The position numbers and the translations under genes are program-made. The notes beneath the pieces were generated by a model. That model ran no database searches. It saw only the letters and a program-made list of their open reading frames with translations, and was not told the DNA's origin. From an uncultured Verrucomicrobiota bacterium (GTDB lineage Bacteria > Verrucomicrobiota > Kiritimatiellia > RFP12 > UBA1067), in contig CAMOHV010000042.1 of NCBI GenBank assembly GCA_946615275.1, positions 1-7,927 on the forward strand: 7,927 bases of DNA, in the 5' to 3' direction. Below, piece after piece: positions 6,469 to 7,927 of the stretch; within the stretch, counting starts at the first letter, position 1, and each line of letters begins with the position of its first letter.

Positions 6469-7161
6469 TTGAAGTCGCTCTCGCTAATCGTCCCGGTCTT
6501 CAACGCGCCCGACCTCGCGGCGCGCCTCGCCTCGCACATCCCCGCCCTATCCGCCGCCGCAGAAGGTTGCGGTTTCGAGCTCGTGGAGGCGCTGTTCGTG
6601 GACGACGGCTCCGAACCGCCCCTCTCACTCCCGACCTGCGACCGTCGCGCGCGCGTGATGCGCATCGAAGAGAACCAGGGCAAGGGGCACGCCGTGCGCG
6701 CCGCCGCCCTCGCCTCGAAAGGCGAATGGGCGCTCATGAGCGACGTGGATGAATCGGCGCCGCTTGGCGAGTTCACCCGCCTCGCCGCCGCCGCTGACGG
6801 CGCCTGGATGGTCTGCGGCTCGCGCTGGAAACGCCCCGGCGTCCCATTAACAAGACGCATCCTCTCCGCGATCTTCCGCATGATCGTGCGCCTCGCGGGC
6901 GTTAAGGGGATGCATGATTCCCAGTGCGGCTTCAAGCTCTTCCGCATGGAAGCGATGCGCCCATTGTTCGAGGCCCAGCGCATAGACCGCTTCGCCTTCG
7001 ACGTGGAGCTAATCCTCGCCGTGCAGCGCACAGGCGGCGTCGTGGCCGAGGTGCCGGTGGAGTGGCATGGAGGCCGCCGCAGCTCGCTCCACATCCTGCG
7101 CGACGCCCCAAAGATGCTCTGGGACGTCGTCAAGTTGCGGCTTCGGCGGCCAGCACCCTGA
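6469..7161 (+). CDS. Family 2 glycosyltransferase, dolichyl-phosphate beta-glucosyltransferase (ALG5)-like
   Basis: A 230-residue GT-A fold glycosyltransferase, probably moving a sugar from a nucleotide donor onto a polyprenyl phosphate or related acceptor at the cytoplasmic face. It opens with SLIVPVFN (4-11). FVDDGS (43-48) is the nucleotide-binding motif, [10 protein letters not shown] (68-77) the ALG5/DPM-type loop, and SDVDES (91-96) the DxD metal site (Asp92, Asp94). [10 protein letters not shown] (150-159) and [13 protein letters not shown] (171-183) are the signatures that favour ALG5-like over generic GT2 enzymes. It has no predicted membrane helix and no GtrA or other fused domain. 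The only start giving a full N-terminus is TTG 6469, 2 bp after the lptD stop, with no clear ribosome site, so it probably depends on coupling to lptD translation. Sharing a transcript with lptD suggests a role in LPS or surface-glycan synthesis, but donor and acceptor cannot be read from sequence. The last 32 bp overlap the convergent thiC end. Confidence 0.85.
   Translation: MKSLSLIVPVFNAPDLAARLASHIPALSAAAEGCGFELVEALFVDDGSEPPLSLPTCDRRARVMRIEENQGKGHAVRAAALASKGEWALMSDVDESAPLGEFTRLAAAADGAWMVCGSRWKRPGVPLTRRILSAIFRMIVRLAGVKGMHDSQCGFKLFRMEAMRPLFEAQRIDRFAFDVELILAVQRTGGVVAEVPVEWHGGRRSSLHILRDAPKMLWDVVKLRLRRPAP
7101..7129 (-). terminator. Inverted repeat directly after the thiC stop; possible terminator or 3'-end hairpin
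   Basis: The arms CGACGCCCCA (7101-7110) and TGGGACGTCG (7120-7129) are separated by 9 nt. Read on the thiC strand, they form a 10-bp stem whose only non-Watson-Crick pair is a G-U wobble. On the + strand the same position is a C-A mismatch. The stem begins at the base immediately after the thiC stop codon (7132-7130). No U-run follows, so this is not a canonical intrinsic terminator. It lies in a part of the glycosyltransferase gene coding for a plausible protein sequence (DAPKMLWDV), so it could be coincidental. Confidence 0.35.
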
Positions 7162-7927
7162 TGCGGCGGGAGGTGCGCACGGCACAGAACTGCTTGCCGC
7201 ACATGGAGCAATGGTCGTCGCCATGGGCCTCATCCACGAACGCCCGCGTCTTGAGCCAGCGGGCCTTGGCGCGCCCGGGGTCCAGGCAAAGCTCGAACTG
7301 GCGGTCCCAGTCGAACGCGGCGCGCGCGTCGGACATCGCGTCGTCGCGGTCGCGCGCCCCGGGGAACCCTCGCGCCACATCGCCGGCGTGCGCGGCGATC
7401 TTGTAGGCGATGCAGCCCTGGTGGACCTCCTCGCCGTCCGGCAGACCAAGATGCTCCGCGGGGGTCACATAGCAGAGAAGCGACGCTCCGTACGTGGCGG
7501 CGGCCGTCGCTCCGATCGCGGAGACGATGTGGTCGTAGCCGGGCGCGATGTCCGTCACGACAGGCCCCAGCACGTAGAACGGCGCCTTCTTGCACACCTC
7601 CTGCTGACGCTCCATGTTCATCTTGATCTGGTTGAACGGGACGTGCCCGGGCCCCTCCACCATCACCTGCACGCCGCGTGCGCGGCAGCGGTCCACAAGC
7701 TCGCCCAGGACGTCCAGCTCCCCGAACTGCGCGGCGTCCGACGCGTCCGCGAGGCAGCCCGGCCTGAGGCCGTCGCCGAGCGACACCGTCACATCATGCT
7801 CCGCAAGGATGTCCATCACCTCGTCCCAATGGACGTAGAGAGGGTTCTCCGCCTTGTTCTCCATCATCCACTCGGCCATGATCGCCCCGCCGCGCGAGAC
7901 GATGCCCATCTTGCGCTTCATCGCCTC
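7130..7927 (-). CDS. thiC: Phosphomethylpyrimidine synthase ThiC, C-terminal part (5' end outside window)
   Basis: These are the C-terminal 265 residues of the radical SAM enzyme that rearranges 5-aminoimidazole ribotide to HMP phosphate, the pyrimidine precursor of thiamine, in the cytosol. The frame is open to the right edge. The Met codon at 7919-7921 is internal, because it sits just before the conserved [13 protein letters not shown] segment. Family motifs follow in order: [48 protein letters not shown] (with a metal-binding His), [12 protein letters not shown] and [13 protein letters not shown]. The C-terminal cluster-binding motif is CSMCGKQFC (CxxCxxxxC; Cys codons at 7208-7210, 7199-7201 and 7184-7186), as expected for the SAM-cleaving [4Fe-4S] centre. 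Only 17 residues follow the last cysteine. The gene is convergent with the glycosyltransferase and overlaps its 3' end by 32 bp. Any thiamine pyrophosphate riboswitch would lie upstream of the 5' end, beyond this window. Confidence 0.97.
   Translation of the reverse strand, partial: EAMKRKMGIVSRGGAIMAEWMMENKAENPLYVHWDEVMDILAEHDVTVSLGDGLRPGCLADASDAAQFGELDVLGELVDRCRARGVQVMVEGPGHVPFNQIKMNMERQQEVCKKAPFYVLGPVVTDIAPGYDHIVSAIGATAAATYGASLLCYVTPAEHLGLPDGEEVHQGCIAYKIAAHAGDVARGFPGARDRDDAMSDARAAFDWDRQFELCLDPGRAKARWLKTRAFVDEAHGDDHCSMCGKQFCAVRTSRRIRVLAAEAAT

Noticed and set aside
7919..7921. ATG on the - strand as the thiC start
   Set aside because: The frame remains open to the window edge, and the next residues are an internal conserved ThiC segment. 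The true start is outside.

Overview
The window is a densely coded, GC-rich stretch from a Gram-negative bacterium. The diderm assignment rests on an LptD-type outer-membrane LPS assembly protein that ends in phenylalanine, together with a PBP2/RodA pair for rod elongation. From remembered family resemblance (the LptD barrel entry and the form of RNase G) I suspect a member of the Kiritimatiellota/Verrucomicrobiota (PVC) group. That is inference only, since no marker gene or database search was available.

Layout. Five genes run left to right on the + strand with almost no spacing. They are the 3' part of mrdA (PBP2; 1-1134), rodA/mrdB (1131-2303, 4-bp overlap), rng (ribonuclease G; 2337-4007), lptD (4037-6466) and a family 2 glycosyltransferase of the dolichyl-phosphate-glucose synthase type (6469-7161, TTG start 2 bp after the lptD stop). 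On the - strand, the 3' two-thirds or so of thiC (7130-7927) enters from the right edge and overlaps the glycosyltransferase tail-to-tail by 32 bp. There is no gene-free stretch longer than 33 bp, and no RNA gene, IS element, CRISPR array or prophage sign.

How it fits together. PBP2 (transpeptidase) and RodA (SEDS glycosyltransferase) form the core peptidoglycan synthase of the elongasome. RNase G next to shape genes recalls the mreBCD-rng neighbourhood of proteobacteria, so mreBCD may lie upstream, outside the window. LptD and the glycosyltransferase extend the cluster to outer-membrane and surface-glycan assembly. A strong-looking extended -10 sigma70-type promoter inside the last codons of rng could drive lptD and the glycosyltransferase separately. 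thiC belongs to thiamine biosynthesis and is an unrelated convergent neighbour.

The less expected details are that internal promoter, a 7-bp tandem repeat (TTGAGAA-type) in the region of lptD just after the signal peptide, a 10-bp inverted repeat starting immediately after the thiC stop inside the glycosyltransferase gene, lysine-rich inserts in RNase G, and a variant of the conserved C-terminal SEDS motif in RodA. I did not find an undescribed multi-gene system; the region is mainly core envelope biology.
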